DNA of 64,000 nucleotides from Ruegeria sp. R13_0. Lineage in GTDB: Bacteria > Pseudomonadota > Alphaproteobacteria > Rhodobacterales > Rhodobacteraceae. The stretch lies in NCBI RefSeq assembly GCF_017743995.1, contig NZ_JAGHRB010000015.1:1-64000 (forward strand), in the 5' to 3' direction. A program made the translations under genes and the position numbers. The notes beneath the pieces were generated by a model that worked only from the letters and a program-made list of their open reading frames with translations, was not told the origin of the DNA and made no database searches. Shown here piece after piece: positions 24,090-33,399 of this stretch (position 1 is the stretch's first letter; each line of letters opens with the position of its first letter).

Positions 24090-26618
24090 ATGTCTTCAAT
24101 AATCAAGTTTTTCCGAATTACATTCTTTCTCGTCCTGTATTTTTTCTTATGTATGGTCGTGGTGACCACAATGCTTCAGGGTTGGCCGATTGGCGGCCAG
24201 ATGTTGTTTGCATTTGGTGTTCCCGTCATTCTGGTCTGGTGGCAAGAAAAACGGAGATCGCGGAAAGTCGCTGCAAAGGCGCAAGCTGAGGGGAGTTCCG
24301 AAAATCTACCCCCCCGACCTGAGCCGGTGCCGCGCCCAAGTGCCTACGACAAGCGTATCGAGCGTGAGCGCGAACGAACTCGCGAAGCCAACGCGTCCAA
24401 ACAGCCGGCTGCCGTGCAGGCTTACTCCCCACCAAAGCAGGACTACGCTGAAATCGTTCGGGCTGGAAAGTCTGCGGCGCCGGCACTTGCCGCGGCCGCT
24501 GAACGAAATCAGCCCTCGCGAGTGGCATCGAGCGCATCGGTCCGATCATCGAAAAGCGGGTGGGTCCCGTCTTATGAAACAGCTAGCGTCGCCGGCCGCA
24601 ACATCGGCGGGATGGTCTATGTCGGCACGGCTCCCTTGCTGAACACCTACGGGTATCGTGACAAGTGCCGAGCCTATATCGATCCGTCTCTGTCTGTCGC
24701 GCGCTCTGGAGCCGACAAAGCTGGTGAAGGTATGCCTTACTGGCCCGGATACGCGGATATCTCACCTCAGTGCCGGGCGACCTACCTCGACTGGTTGGCC
24801 AGCGGGCGCAACGACGCCTCCTACAACCCCGGATACATGTTCCTGTACTTCTACGGGCTGGAGCGTCGCTTCTTCGTCGATCAGTCCAACGAAGATGCCA
24901 AGGATATCGTCCAGGAAGTTCGGCGGCTGCATTCACTTTACCCTGACAACCACTCCGTCAGGCGCTATTTGGGTGAGTTCCTCGACATTGCGATGCTTGC
25001 CGAAACCGACCTCGACGCTATCGAACCGATTTTCGAGAAGCAGGGCTGGGAACTTCCGTTCTCACTCAAATACGCAATCGGAGCTCGGATCGACAAAGGC
25101 GAGAACCTGACGGCTGACTGGTTGCTGAGTTGGTTCATCTGCCATCCGGAAACAAATCTGAGAACTCCCGCGACGCGGTGCCGTGACGAGTTCGTCGCTC
25201 TTTTCCGTATGCGGTTTGATCGGCGTTTTCCTGATGGGCTCAAAGTGACAAAACCCCGGAAATCACTCACGGCATCCTATCGCGCCGCCTCCAGCGAGTT
25301 TCAGGGGTCAGTCAATCCGACCGTGGATGGCAAACCCGTGCCCGACATCTCCGGCTTGCGCAAGCCGGTCGAGATTGCGCAAGAGCTGGCTGACGAGGTG
25401 ATGAACGACCTCGACAAGCTCAGTCGCTTCCTGGGCCGAAACCCTGACGGCCGCGGAAGTGTGGAAGCGCATGCCTTGCTACCCTCTGAACTTTGGGATG
25501 CTTTCCCATCAGAGGAAATGGACCGCTTGAAATCTTGGGCAAGCGATATCGTCGATCGCGGGGGATTGGTGCCGCTTGAGGAGGTGATCGGACGACTGGA
25601 GGGAGAAACGAACGAGAAGATCGGAAAACGGCAAATGACAGGAGCCGCCGACGCGCTCGCGCGCCTCGGTTTCGGTCTGGCGCCCGACCCTCGGTTTGCG
25701 CTCCGGTCGCCCAAGACGGAGGAGCCTGTTGTGCTGTTTCGTCTGGGCGAACCCATCGAAAGACTGGAGGACGTTTCCGACAGCTATCGAAGCGCCTTGA
25801 TCGAATTGGCACTTGGGTCGTTAGTCGCCCATGCTGATGGTCGCATCGCGGAGCCTGAACGCAGGGCGTTGGAAGATCAGGTTTCTGCCACGGCCCTCAG
25901 CGATCAGGAACGCCGCAGGCTGCGTGCAAACCTTGAATGGTTCCTGGCCGTGCCACCGGACATGACGCTTCTGCGGCGCAAACTGAAGGAGGTGGGCCAA
26001 GACAGCCAAGCCGCTATGCGGGCAGCGCTGGTCGGTGCAGCACATGCCGATGGCATTATTCACTCCGACGAAGTCGCAAGCATCGAGAAAATCTACAAGG
26101 CTTTGGGACTTGATCCTGCGCTTGCCTACACCGACCTGCATGCTGGCGAAGTTGCGGATGGTCCACGCACTGTTCGCGCGTCGCAACCGGGTCGCCCGGG
26201 CGAAGCGATACCCGCGCTCGAAAAAGCCAGCGGACCGAAACTCGACGCTTCACGGATCGCAGCAATTCGTTCGGACACAGAGCGCGTGTCGTCCGTCCTC
26301 GGTCAGATTTTCGATGTCAAAGAGGAAGAAAGTGGTGCCTCCGCGCCTGCCAGCCAAAGCCAGCTGGTAGGGCTTGACCCGAAACACGGCGCCCTTGTCC
26401 TCGAACTGGTCACTCGAGAGCATTGGTCTGAAACCGAGTTCGAGACGATCTGCGCCTCGCATGGGTTGATGGCATCCGGGGCTTTGGAAGTCGTGAATGA
26501 ATGGGCTTTTGAGACCTACAACGAAGCACTGCTCGACGAGTATGATGGATATGACGTGTCTCTGGAAATTGCGGAGGCGGTAAAAGAAAAGATGAGTGCG
26601 GAGGGCAGGGATGTCTAA
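24090..26618 (+). CDS. sngA: TerB-domain protein, Shango defence system (SngA-like)
   Basis: An 842-residue membrane-anchored protein. Two hydrophobic segments lie at about residues 5-30 and 38-52, followed by a basic, Pro-rich linker. A TerB-N-like domain follows (GGMVYVG near 172, then AYIDPSLSV, PYWPGYADISPQCRATYLDW and PGYMFLYFYGLERRFFVD up to about 265), then a TerB-like helical domain (about 570-690, with two SALVA/LVGAAHADG-x-I repeats) and a TerB-C-like end. From memory, three-gene Shango anti-phage systems consist of a TerB protein, an ATPase and a DEAD/DEAH helicase in this order. The ATPase gene overlaps its end by 8 bases. What triggers the system is unknown. Confidence 0.8.
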   Translation: MSSIIKFFRITFFLVLYFFLCMVVVTTMLQGWPIGGQMLFAFGVPVILVWWQEKRRSRKVAAKAQAEGSSENLPPRPEPVPRPSAYDKRIERERERTREANASKQPAAVQAYSPPKQDYAEIVRAGKSAAPALAAAAERNQPSRVASSASVRSSKSGWVPSYETASVAGRNIGGMVYVGTAPLLNTYGYRDKCRAYIDPSLSVARSGADKAGEGMPYWPGYADISPQCRATYLDWLASGRNDASYNPGYMFLYFYGLERRFFVDQSNEDAKDIVQEVRRLHSLYPDNHSVRRYLGEFLDIAMLAETDLDAIEPIFEKQGWELPFSLKYAIGARIDKGENLTADWLLSWFICHPETNLRTPATRCRDEFVALFRMRFDRRFPDGLKVTKPRKSLTASYRAASSEFQGSVNPTVDGKPVPDISGLRKPVEIAQELADEVMNDLDKLSRFLGRNPDGRGSVEAHALLPSELWDAFPSEEMDRLKSWASDIVDRGGLVPLEEVIGRLEGETNEKIGKRQMTGAADALARLGFGLAPDPRFALRSPKTEEPVVLFRLGEPIERLEDVSDSYRSALIELALGSLVAHADGRIAEPERRALEDQVSATALSDQERRRLRANLEWFLAVPPDMTLLRRKLKEVGQDSQAAMRAALVGAAHADGIIHSDEVASIEKIYKALGLDPALAYTDLHAGEVADGPRTVRASQPGRPGEAIPALEKASGPKLDASRIAAIRSDTERVSSVLGQIFDVKEEESGASAPASQSQLVGLDPKHGALVLELVTREHWSETEFETICASHGLMASGALEVVNEWAFETYNEALLDEYDGYDVSLEIAEAVKEKMSAEGRDV

Positions 26619-27918
26619 GTTGAAACCACGTGAACGCGATGCAATCGTACAGGCGCTTCGGGCCGGGGTCGTGCCCAAACTCGGTTTGCGCCATATTCAG
26701 GTTGGCCGCGTCCGAGAGATTGAAGAGCTCGTCAAGGACATGGACCGGATATCCGATGGCGGATCGGCGATCCGGTTCATCATCGGGGAGTACGGATCGG
26801 GCAAGACGTTCTTCATGAACCTGATCCGCCTCGTGGCTCTGGAGAAAGGCCTGGTCGTGATGTTCGCGGATTTAGCGCCAGATCGGCGCATTCACGCGAC
26901 CGGCGGACAAGCTCGCGGGCTGTATGCCGAGATGGCCCGAAACCTCTCGACGCGGACCAAGCCCGATGGCGGGGCATTGGCCAGCGTGGTGGAGCGATTT
27001 GTCAGCCAGGCTCACCGAGATGCTGAAGAACGGGATTTGCCCACGGGGACCGTCATTCGTGAACGCCTTGGCCACTTTGAAGAACTTACCGGAGGGTTTG
27101 AGTTCGCCGAAGTCATCCGTCGATATTGGGAAGGCCATGAGACCGGCGACGACGAGTTGAAATCCGCAGCCCTGAGATGGCTGCGCGGCGAGTTCGCGAC
27201 ACGCACCGACGCGCGCAAAGCACTTGGTGTGCGAACGATCATCGACGACGCCAGTGTCTATGACCATCTGAAGCTGATGTCGGCATTCGTGTGCGAGGCC
27301 GGGTATAAAGGATTGCTGGTCGGCCTCGACGAGATGGTGAACCTCTACAAGCTCACTTCGTCGCAGGCCCGCAATGCAAACTACGAACAGATCCTCCGGA
27401 TCCTGAACGATGTGCTGCAGGGTAGCGCCGAGAACCTCGGATTCCTTATGGGTGGAACCCCGGAGTTTCTGATGAACACCCGTCGAGGGCTCTATAGCTA
27501 CGAAGCCCTTCAATCGCGTTTGGCCGAGAACACCTTCGCGCGGGACGGATTGGTCGACCTTTCAGGACCGGTTGTCCGGCTGGCCAGCCTGACCCCTGAA
27601 GATCTCTTCGTTCTTCTGGCCAATGTGCGGCGGATCATGCAGGACGATGCCGGTGCTCTGCCGGACGACGCGCTCGAGGCCTTCATGGCGCATTGTTCGG
27701 ACCGGATCGGTGAAGCTTACTTCCGCACCCCGCGCAATACGGTGACGGCATTCGTGAACCTGCTTTCCGTGCTTGAGCAAAACCCCGGTGTCGAGTGGAG
27801 CGATCTGATCGAAAAGATCGAGGTCTCCGAAGACCTCGGCGAAGACATGAACGAGGTAGACGAGTCGACTGGTGCCCAAGACCCCGGTGACGATGATCTG
27901 ATCAGCTTCAAGCTCTGA
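26611..27918 (+). CDS. sngB: BrxD-like ATPase (DUF2791), Shango SngB-like
   Basis: A 435-residue P-loop ATPase of the DUF2791/BrxD type, also known from BREX type 2 loci. Walker A is GEYGSGKTF at about residues 59-67, Walker B-like LLVGLDEMV lies near 235, and RNANYEQILRILNDVLQG and GFLMGGTPEF near 275-290 follow. The N-terminal LRAGVVPKLGLRHIQVGR motif is also typical. No BREX methyltransferase (pglX) or phosphatase (pglZ) gene is near, so Shango fits better than BREX. ATG 26611 has a GGAGGGCAGGG ribosome-binding region and overlaps the TerB gene by 8 bases; the helicase gene starts 5 bases after its stop. Confidence 0.83.
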   Translation: MSKLKPRERDAIVQALRAGVVPKLGLRHIQVGRVREIEELVKDMDRISDGGSAIRFIIGEYGSGKTFFMNLIRLVALEKGLVVMFADLAPDRRIHATGGQARGLYAEMARNLSTRTKPDGGALASVVERFVSQAHRDAEERDLPTGTVIRERLGHFEELTGGFEFAEVIRRYWEGHETGDDELKSAALRWLRGEFATRTDARKALGVRTIIDDASVYDHLKLMSAFVCEAGYKGLLVGLDEMVNLYKLTSSQARNANYEQILRILNDVLQGSAENLGFLMGGTPEFLMNTRRGLYSYEALQSRLAENTFARDGLVDLSGPVVRLASLTPEDLFVLLANVRRIMQDDAGALPDDALEAFMAHCSDRIGEAYFRTPRNTVTAFVNLLSVLEQNPGVEWSDLIEKIEVSEDLGEDMNEVDESTGAQDPGDDDLISFKL

Positions 27919-27923
27919 CGCCG

Positions 27924-30095
27924 ATGAGCAGTGCGTTCGACAAACTGGCGAGGCCTGTGCAGAAATGGATACGCCAGAAAGGTTGGCGCGAACTTCGCGA
28001 CATCCAGGCGCGATCCATCCGGACGATCTGCGAATCCAATGCCGATTTAATCGTTGCAGCTTCTACGGCGGGCGGAAAGACCGAGGCGGCGTTCCTGCCG
28101 TTGATTTCACAGGTGCTTGACGAGCCGTCGGGCGGCACCGGCTTCGACCTGCTCTACATCGGTCCGCTGAAAGCCCTGATCACGGACCAGGCCATGCGGC
28201 TGGAGGGCATCTGCCAGGAAGCAGAGCTTCCGGTTGTTCCCTGGCACGGAGATGTCTCGCAATCCATCAAGACGCGCGCGTTGATATCTCCAAAAGGGAT
28301 CCTTCTGATAACCCCAGAGTCCCTTGAGGCGCTTTTCATTCGTCGCGGTTTGGAAATTGCCCGCCTGTTTGGGGCGACACGGGCGGTCGTGATCGACGAG
28401 CTGCACACAGTTCTGGACAGCGAACGCGGTGTCCAGCTTCGTTCACTGCTCACACGGCTCGAGCTCGCGATAAAGCGCCCAATCCGTCGGATAGGTCTGT
28501 CAGCTACGCTAGGCGACATGGACCTCGCTAAGGCCTATCTTCGCCCTGACGCCGCAAACGCTGTCCAGCTGATCGAAGCAGATGGCGGCGAGGCTGAATT
28601 GAAGCTTCAGCTTCGCGGTTACCTTTCCGGCGATGAAGATGAAAACAGCCCATCCGCAACGGACGCGATCGCAGCACATCTTTTCAAACACCTTCGAGGC
28701 AGCGACAACCTGGTCTTCGCCGGAGCGCGTCAACGGGTCGAGATTTACGCAGATCGGTTGCGGGAGCTTTGCGAACGGGAGCACCTGCCACAGGAATTCT
28801 ATCCCCACCACGCGAGCCTCTCCCGAGAACACCGTGACTTCGTTGAGCGGCGCTTGAAGGACCCTGCGAAACCGACGACAGCCGTTTGCACATCGACGCT
28901 CGAGCTTGGAATCGACATCGGTGACGTGACCTGCGTGGCTCAAATCGGTGCGCCATTCAGCGTCGCCGCGTTGCGACAACGGCTTGGCCGATCAGGCCGG
29001 CGTGAAGGACAGCCGGCCATTCTCAGGCAGTATGCTGTCGAAGCCAAGTTGACGCCGGAGAGCAGTTTCGTGGATCGTCTTCGCCTCGGCCTGATCAGGT
29101 CCATCGCGATGATAGACTTGCTGCTGGAAGGCTGGTGCGAACCTCCAAAACCTCAGGCGCTTCATCTCTCGACGCTCGTCCACCAGATACTGTCAGTCAT
29201 AGCGCAGCGCGGCGGTGCGTCTGCAAGCGTGGTCTACAATGTGCTCTGCCGCGAAGGCCCCTTTCGGAAGGTCACAACCGAAGTCTTCGCAGATGTGTTG
29301 CGTGCAATCGGCCACCCAGAAACCGGCTTGATCGAACAGGTCGGCAGCGGGCTGTTGCTTTTGGGACCCGCGGGCGAAAAACTGGTTGAGCATTACAGCT
29401 TCTATGCGGTGTTTCAGACGCCTGAGGAATTCCGGTTGGTCGCAGAGGGGCGGGACCTTGGAACCCTGCCGATCGATAATGTTCTTGCCCCTGGGATGCT
29501 ATTAATATTCTCTGGGCGACGTTGGGTTGTTCAAGAAATCCATGATCGTGAAAAGGTCATCGTCGTCAAACCCGCGAAGGCTGGTGTGCCGCCCGTCTTC
29601 GGCGGCGATGCGGGGGACATTCATGACAAAGTGATCGACCGAATGTTCGCCGTGCTCGAGGGGGATTCCAGCCCAGCTTACATGGATACAGTCTCTTTGA
29701 TGATGCTCGAGGAAGCGCGTGCTCACTATGAACAGCTGGGGTTTAGGGCCAATAACCTACACACCATTGGCGAGCATACATCAGTCATTGCGACGCGGGT
29801 CGGTACTGTGAAGACATCAACCCTCGCGCTAGCACTGAGAAGTGAGGGGTTTTCGGTCGAACTGCATGACGGGTTTCTGATGGTGGAGGCCGGGGACGAA
29901 ACCCCCGATCTTCAAACGGTACTAGCGCACATTCGATCTGGCGAACCTGTCGATCTGTTCGCTGGAGCTGGGAATTTAATGTCGGAGAAGTTTCATCCTT
30001 ACCTGTCGCAGCCCCTCTTGGAGTTGGATGCAATTTCTTCCAAGCTTGCGCCCGATACTCTTACCGCGATGGTCGGTAGAATCGTCCCAGCATAA
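27924..30095 (+). CDS. sngC: DEAD/DEAH-box helicase, Shango SngC-like (Lhr/BrxHI type)
   Basis: A 723-residue superfamily 2 helicase. Motif I is ASTAGGKTE at about residue 45, motif Ia LYIGPLKALI, motif II DELH near 158, motif III LSATLGD near 192, motif IV/V ELGIDIGDVTCVAQIG near 330 and motif VI QRLGRSGRREG near 352. The C-terminal domain (about 480-720) is Lhr-like and unassigned. It is the third gene of a tight operon with the TerB and ATPase genes. In Shango the helicase is reported, as I recall, to be needed for defence. Its end converges with the HerA gene, with only 43 bases between. Confidence 0.85.
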   Translation: MSSAFDKLARPVQKWIRQKGWRELRDIQARSIRTICESNADLIVAASTAGGKTEAAFLPLISQVLDEPSGGTGFDLLYIGPLKALITDQAMRLEGICQEAELPVVPWHGDVSQSIKTRALISPKGILLITPESLEALFIRRGLEIARLFGATRAVVIDELHTVLDSERGVQLRSLLTRLELAIKRPIRRIGLSATLGDMDLAKAYLRPDAANAVQLIEADGGEAELKLQLRGYLSGDEDENSPSATDAIAAHLFKHLRGSDNLVFAGARQRVEIYADRLRELCEREHLPQEFYPHHASLSREHRDFVERRLKDPAKPTTAVCTSTLELGIDIGDVTCVAQIGAPFSVAALRQRLGRSGRREGQPAILRQYAVEAKLTPESSFVDRLRLGLIRSIAMIDLLLEGWCEPPKPQALHLSTLVHQILSVIAQRGGASASVVYNVLCREGPFRKVTTEVFADVLRAIGHPETGLIEQVGSGLLLLGPAGEKLVEHYSFYAVFQTPEEFRLVAEGRDLGTLPIDNVLAPGMLLIFSGRRWVVQEIHDREKVIVVKPAKAGVPPVFGGDAGDIHDKVIDRMFAVLEGDSSPAYMDTVSLMMLEEARAHYEQLGFRANNLHTIGEHTSVIATRVGTVKTSTLALALRSEGFSVELHDGFLMVEAGDETPDLQTVLAHIRSGEPVDLFAGAGNLMSEKFHPYLSQPLLELDAISSKLAPDTLTAMVGRIVPA

Positions 30096-30138
30096 TATGT
30101 GCGGCAATACTCGTTGACTGTTTTCATCGCTCCTAGGG

Positions 30139-31884
30139 CTAGTGATTGCTTTGTCTCCGCCAAGAAAGGACGGCATCTTCCGTTCCCGCAACTGGTGCCG
30201 CGTCACTCCAACGATCCCAGAAATTGACTGTCGCGCTATTGGGCTTGAAGCGCGGCTCGGACACCACAACTCGCGTCGGAAGCAAGCTCGCATCGCCGAC
30301 CACCAATGCCTCACCGATGTCGAGGACCGGTAGAAGATCACCAAACCCGCCGAGGCTGTCAGGCAGCAACCGTTTGATCACGGATTGATCGTCGCCGTTG
30401 GTCAGCCGCATCGCAATGACATTGTTGCACTGGCTCAGAACGGTGCGGTTCACTTCGGATGGTCTTTGGCTGATAACCACTAGTCCAACACCGTATTTCC
30501 TGCCTTCTTTGGCGATCCTCTCGAAAATCCCGACAGAGATCTCATCGGCTGACTCTGACGATGCACGCTCCGGGATATACAGATGTGCCTCATCGCAGAA
30601 CAATGCGATGGGATGACGGTTGTCTGGTGGCGTCCACTGGCTGACTGTGAATATCAGCCGAGCAATCAAGCTGACCATGAGCGGCAGGATGTCGGACGGC
30701 ACTTCCGAGAAATTGATGATCTTGATCCCACCCTTGCCATCAGCTTGCGATCCGCGCCCGCCTATCAGGAAATGCGTTACCTCCGACAGCCAGGCCATAT
30801 CCATACAGGCTGCTGGCGGCTGAAATATGAACCCAAGCCTGCGATCATTTCGTTTGGCTTCAAATCGCGCGATTAAGCGGCTGAGCTTGTCGAAGTATGG
30901 TCCTTGCTTATCCTTGTTGTTAGCGCCCGGAACCATTTGTTCGTTCAAGTCAGATAGTTGCTTGTGGACACTGTCGATATCGAAAGGCACGGGGCTATCG
31001 ATAGTGAAATTTGCAAGAATGTCGGCGTGTTTTCCCGGATCAAGCATTGCGCGCTTCGCATCGGTGATACAGCGCGTCATGAGCATGGCTTGGTTCGGAG
31101 CGTTCTGATCGGACCGATCTACAAACAAAGCGACCAATGCCTCATAGCCGAGAAGCCAGAACGGTAGATGTAGAACACCGTCGGCCAGTCGGCGATCGTG
31201 TCCAATGTCCCCCGGCCCAGCGATGCGTAGATGCCGAAACTCGTCGCTATCGAGGGTCTGGTACTCACCATGGATATCGAACAAGATTACGTTGGCTTGT
31301 GGAAGACCGGCAATCTGGTCTAGGAGCCGCGCAGTTGTGTACGATTTGCCGCTGCCAGTGCTACCGACCACGATGGCATGACGTTGGAACAGACGGTTGC
31401 CGTTCAAGAAGGCCCGCGCGTCCTCGTCCAAAGCATAGCGACCAAGATCAAGCTGCGGGCCGTCGCCGGAAACCTGCGAAATGACCTGCATGAAGTCTGT
31501 CAGGCGCTGACCTTCCAAGGAAAAGCAATCCGCATCGATTTCGGGCACAGTCTCTAGGGTGCGCTTAAAGACGTTCTCTTTCAGCCCCTCCTTGTCTACG
31601 AGTGTTCCAATCAGAGCGACCCGAACGAGGTTGTTTTCGGGGAGCGCGGCTTCCGGATCCTCCTCAGACCCGTCTATTGCAGTTTCGTCACCTGCTTTGC
31701 GTGTGATGCGCGAAACTATCCCGATTAAGTGCTGCCCGGCTTTCGAGCTTCTGATCGCGGTCAACCGATTGACCTGAATCCGTTTGAGGCGTTCAAGTTC
31801 ATCGACTCGCACCGTCACAGTGGCAGTATCGACGGCAATAATTTTGCCGAGACTTTCATCATCGTTGAAATCAAGTATGCCCAA
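30139..31884 (-). CDS. herA: HerA-type ATPase, partner of SIR2 (defence)
   Basis: A 581-residue hexameric DNA-translocase-type ATPase. The N-terminal HAS-barrel-like region has GKIIAVDTATVTVRV (13-27). Walker A is GSTGSGKSYT (174-183), DIHGEYQ lies near 208, Walker B LFCDEAHLYIPE near 435, and the motor ends with ISQRPSEVNRTVLSQCNN, the HerA/FtsK sensor region. HerA proteins paired with SIR2 form large complexes that deplete NAD on infection (SIR2-HerA, also called Nezha). The start is TTG (31884) with a good AGGAGG immediately before it that overlaps the SIR2 stop codon, so translation is coupled. Confidence 0.88.
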   Translation of the reverse strand: MGILDFNDDESLGKIIAVDTATVTVRVDELERLKRIQVNRLTAIRSSKAGQHLIGIVSRITRKAGDETAIDGSEEDPEAALPENNLVRVALIGTLVDKEGLKENVFKRTLETVPEIDADCFSLEGQRLTDFMQVISQVSGDGPQLDLGRYALDEDARAFLNGNRLFQRHAIVVGSTGSGKSYTTARLLDQIAGLPQANVILFDIHGEYQTLDSDEFRHLRIAGPGDIGHDRRLADGVLHLPFWLLGYEALVALFVDRSDQNAPNQAMLMTRCITDAKRAMLDPGKHADILANFTIDSPVPFDIDSVHKQLSDLNEQMVPGANNKDKQGPYFDKLSRLIARFEAKRNDRRLGFIFQPPAACMDMAWLSEVTHFLIGGRGSQADGKGGIKIINFSEVPSDILPLMVSLIARLIFTVSQWTPPDNRHPIALFCDEAHLYIPERASSESADEISVGIFERIAKEGRKYGVGLVVISQRPSEVNRTVLSQCNNVIAMRLTNGDDQSVIKRLLPDSLGGFGDLLPVLDIGEALVVGDASLLPTRVVVSEPRFKPNSATVNFWDRWSDAAPVAGTEDAVLSWRRQSNH

Positions 31885-31893
31885 CTCTTCCTC

Positions 31894-32919
31894 CTAAAAC
31901 CCAATCAATTCGTTCAATGCAGGCAACTCCCAATATTTGCCCCCGATAACAACAATACCGTCTGGGCTGTCACGGTTGTAAACCATCGTCCCCTCATCGT
32001 GGTTCTCGAGCGCGAGGTAGTGACGCCCGGCGTTGTTCTTGAGAAAATCCTTGGCTTCGGGCGTTAAGGTGCGCGCTGCGACAAGGATGGGAACGTCATG
32101 CACACGACAACGCGTCATCAGCTTCGGATGGATATGGCCGTCGCGGAACCCGTATCCTATGCAAATGAATGCGGTCGCGGCACTCAACACACGATCGGCG
32201 CCCTGTATCGCGCTCCGAAAGGGCTCGTCGTGCGTCCGCTGATATTTGCTTACACCTGGCGTGACGATCAACGGAACCAAACCATCGGGCAACTCGCTCG
32301 TCATCGGTAGCGACATCACACCCCCATGCGGGTCTGAAAACCAATCAAGAGACCCGTGGACTTTCCAGACTGTGACCGTCCGCGCCAAATTGGCCCCTTG
32401 TTTGAAAATCAGATTCTCCGCCCCATCGGCCCGTCGCAGATAGCCCGGAAGGAAACCCGTGTTGTGGATGTAGCCGCCTGAATCGGCTGCATACTCTGCA
32501 ACGCGGTCGTAGTTTGTTGTTACGACATGGATATTGCGGTTTGTACTTCGGAATAAACCTGTGAATAGGGTGCGGAGCGGAAAAATGGTCTCGGTCTTTA
32601 TAGCTGATTTGAGCAGGCTATAATCGCCCTGAGCGATGAAGTCCCAGGTACTTCGGACAATCTTGACAACCAAGGAGTCGGGTAGAGGCTTGTTTTCTAG
32701 TGCTGCTTCTAAATGATCTCCAGCGGCCAAGGCTGTTCTAACAAGTGTCCAGGCATCGACTTCCGGTCCATCGTCGGCCTGTACATTATCGCGGAGCCAA
32801 ACGGCCAAATCCCCCATGCCACGAATGCCATGCGGTATCGAGGCCCCGCTGCCCAAGACTATCACTGGGCTATGCTGTGCACAGTTTTGGCACTGCTTTG
32901 CGAGTTCTTCTAGTTCCAA
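31894..32919 (-). CDS. SIR2-family NAD-consuming protein of SIR2-HerA system
   Basis: A 341-residue SIR2 domain protein. The Gly-rich NAD-binding motif is VLGSGASIPHG at about residues 21-31, TTNYD lies at 134-138 (the key Asn at 136), the catalytic-type His is in KVHGS at 186-190, and ICIGYGFRD follows near 255. The NAD-binding and catalytic residues appear intact, so it should be an active NADase. Only one domain is present; the adjacent HerA is the likely activator and scaffold. The start is a TTG at 32919 with GAGG about 10 bases upstream; a later ATG would remove the NAD loop. The HerA gene starts 9 bases after its stop. Confidence 0.88.
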   Translation of the reverse strand: MELEELAKQCQNCAQHSPVIVLGSGASIPHGIRGMGDLAVWLRDNVQADDGPEVDAWTLVRTALAAGDHLEAALENKPLPDSLVVKIVRSTWDFIAQGDYSLLKSAIKTETIFPLRTLFTGLFRSTNRNIHVVTTNYDRVAEYAADSGGYIHNTGFLPGYLRRADGAENLIFKQGANLARTVTVWKVHGSLDWFSDPHGGVMSLPMTSELPDGLVPLIVTPGVSKYQRTHDEPFRSAIQGADRVLSAATAFICIGYGFRDGHIHPKLMTRCRVHDVPILVAARTLTPEAKDFLKNNAGRHYLALENHDEGTMVYNRDSPDGIVVIGGKYWELPALNELIGF

Positions 32920-33399
32920 AGCTATTTTGCCTCACTTCTTGTACTTCGGCTTAGTTTGTCTGTGCCCGAAAACGATTTGGTCCAAAATTTCGCTCTTACG
33001 ATACCCCCGGTAGCACTTCTTTGTCACAGCAAGTTTTCGCTGTCGTCGCAAGGTGGGTGCGTCGGGAATCTGGCAAGTGACATGGATCCGAAAATGCCTG
33101 CTCCAGCTATGATCCATGCATCAACATGCGCCCTCTGGCATCTTTGACGGCTGTTCACCATCCTTCCTTAGCGGCCAACGCACTTCTCCCTTTGTCTGAG
33201 TTGCATGACATGCTGGTCGCAGCTGTCGTCCCGTCCACAAAGGTTGCCGCCGATCTTTTTCCCCTGACCCTGCGGGTCATTCCTCGCGGAGCAAAAAGAC
33301 CGGCACCTGCCCCTCTCCGCTACGCTTCGCCTTCGGTGTGCCCGGGCCTTGGCCAGCTGCAAGGTGACCATCATTGCAACGCAAACAAGGAGAAGAGCA
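32920..33399. other. Gap between defence island and second DUF736 copy
   Basis: From 32920 to about 33172 I see no gene; it presumably holds the promoter for the SIR2-herA pair. From 33173 on, the sequence is the leader part of the direct repeat. Confidence 0.5.
33265..33279 (+). promoter_or_regulatory. Structured leader hairpin, copy C
   Basis: TGACCCTGCGGGTCA is followed by TTCCTCGCGGAGCAA. The downstream part resembles copy A (9811-9829) more than copy B does, while the stem is identical to copy B. Confidence 0.45.

Noticed and set aside
26611-30095. BREX type 2 locus (BrxD and BrxHI)
   Set aside because: The ATPase and helicase resemble these, but no pglX, pglZ, pglW or brxA-like gene is nearby, and the TerB gene upstream fits Shango.
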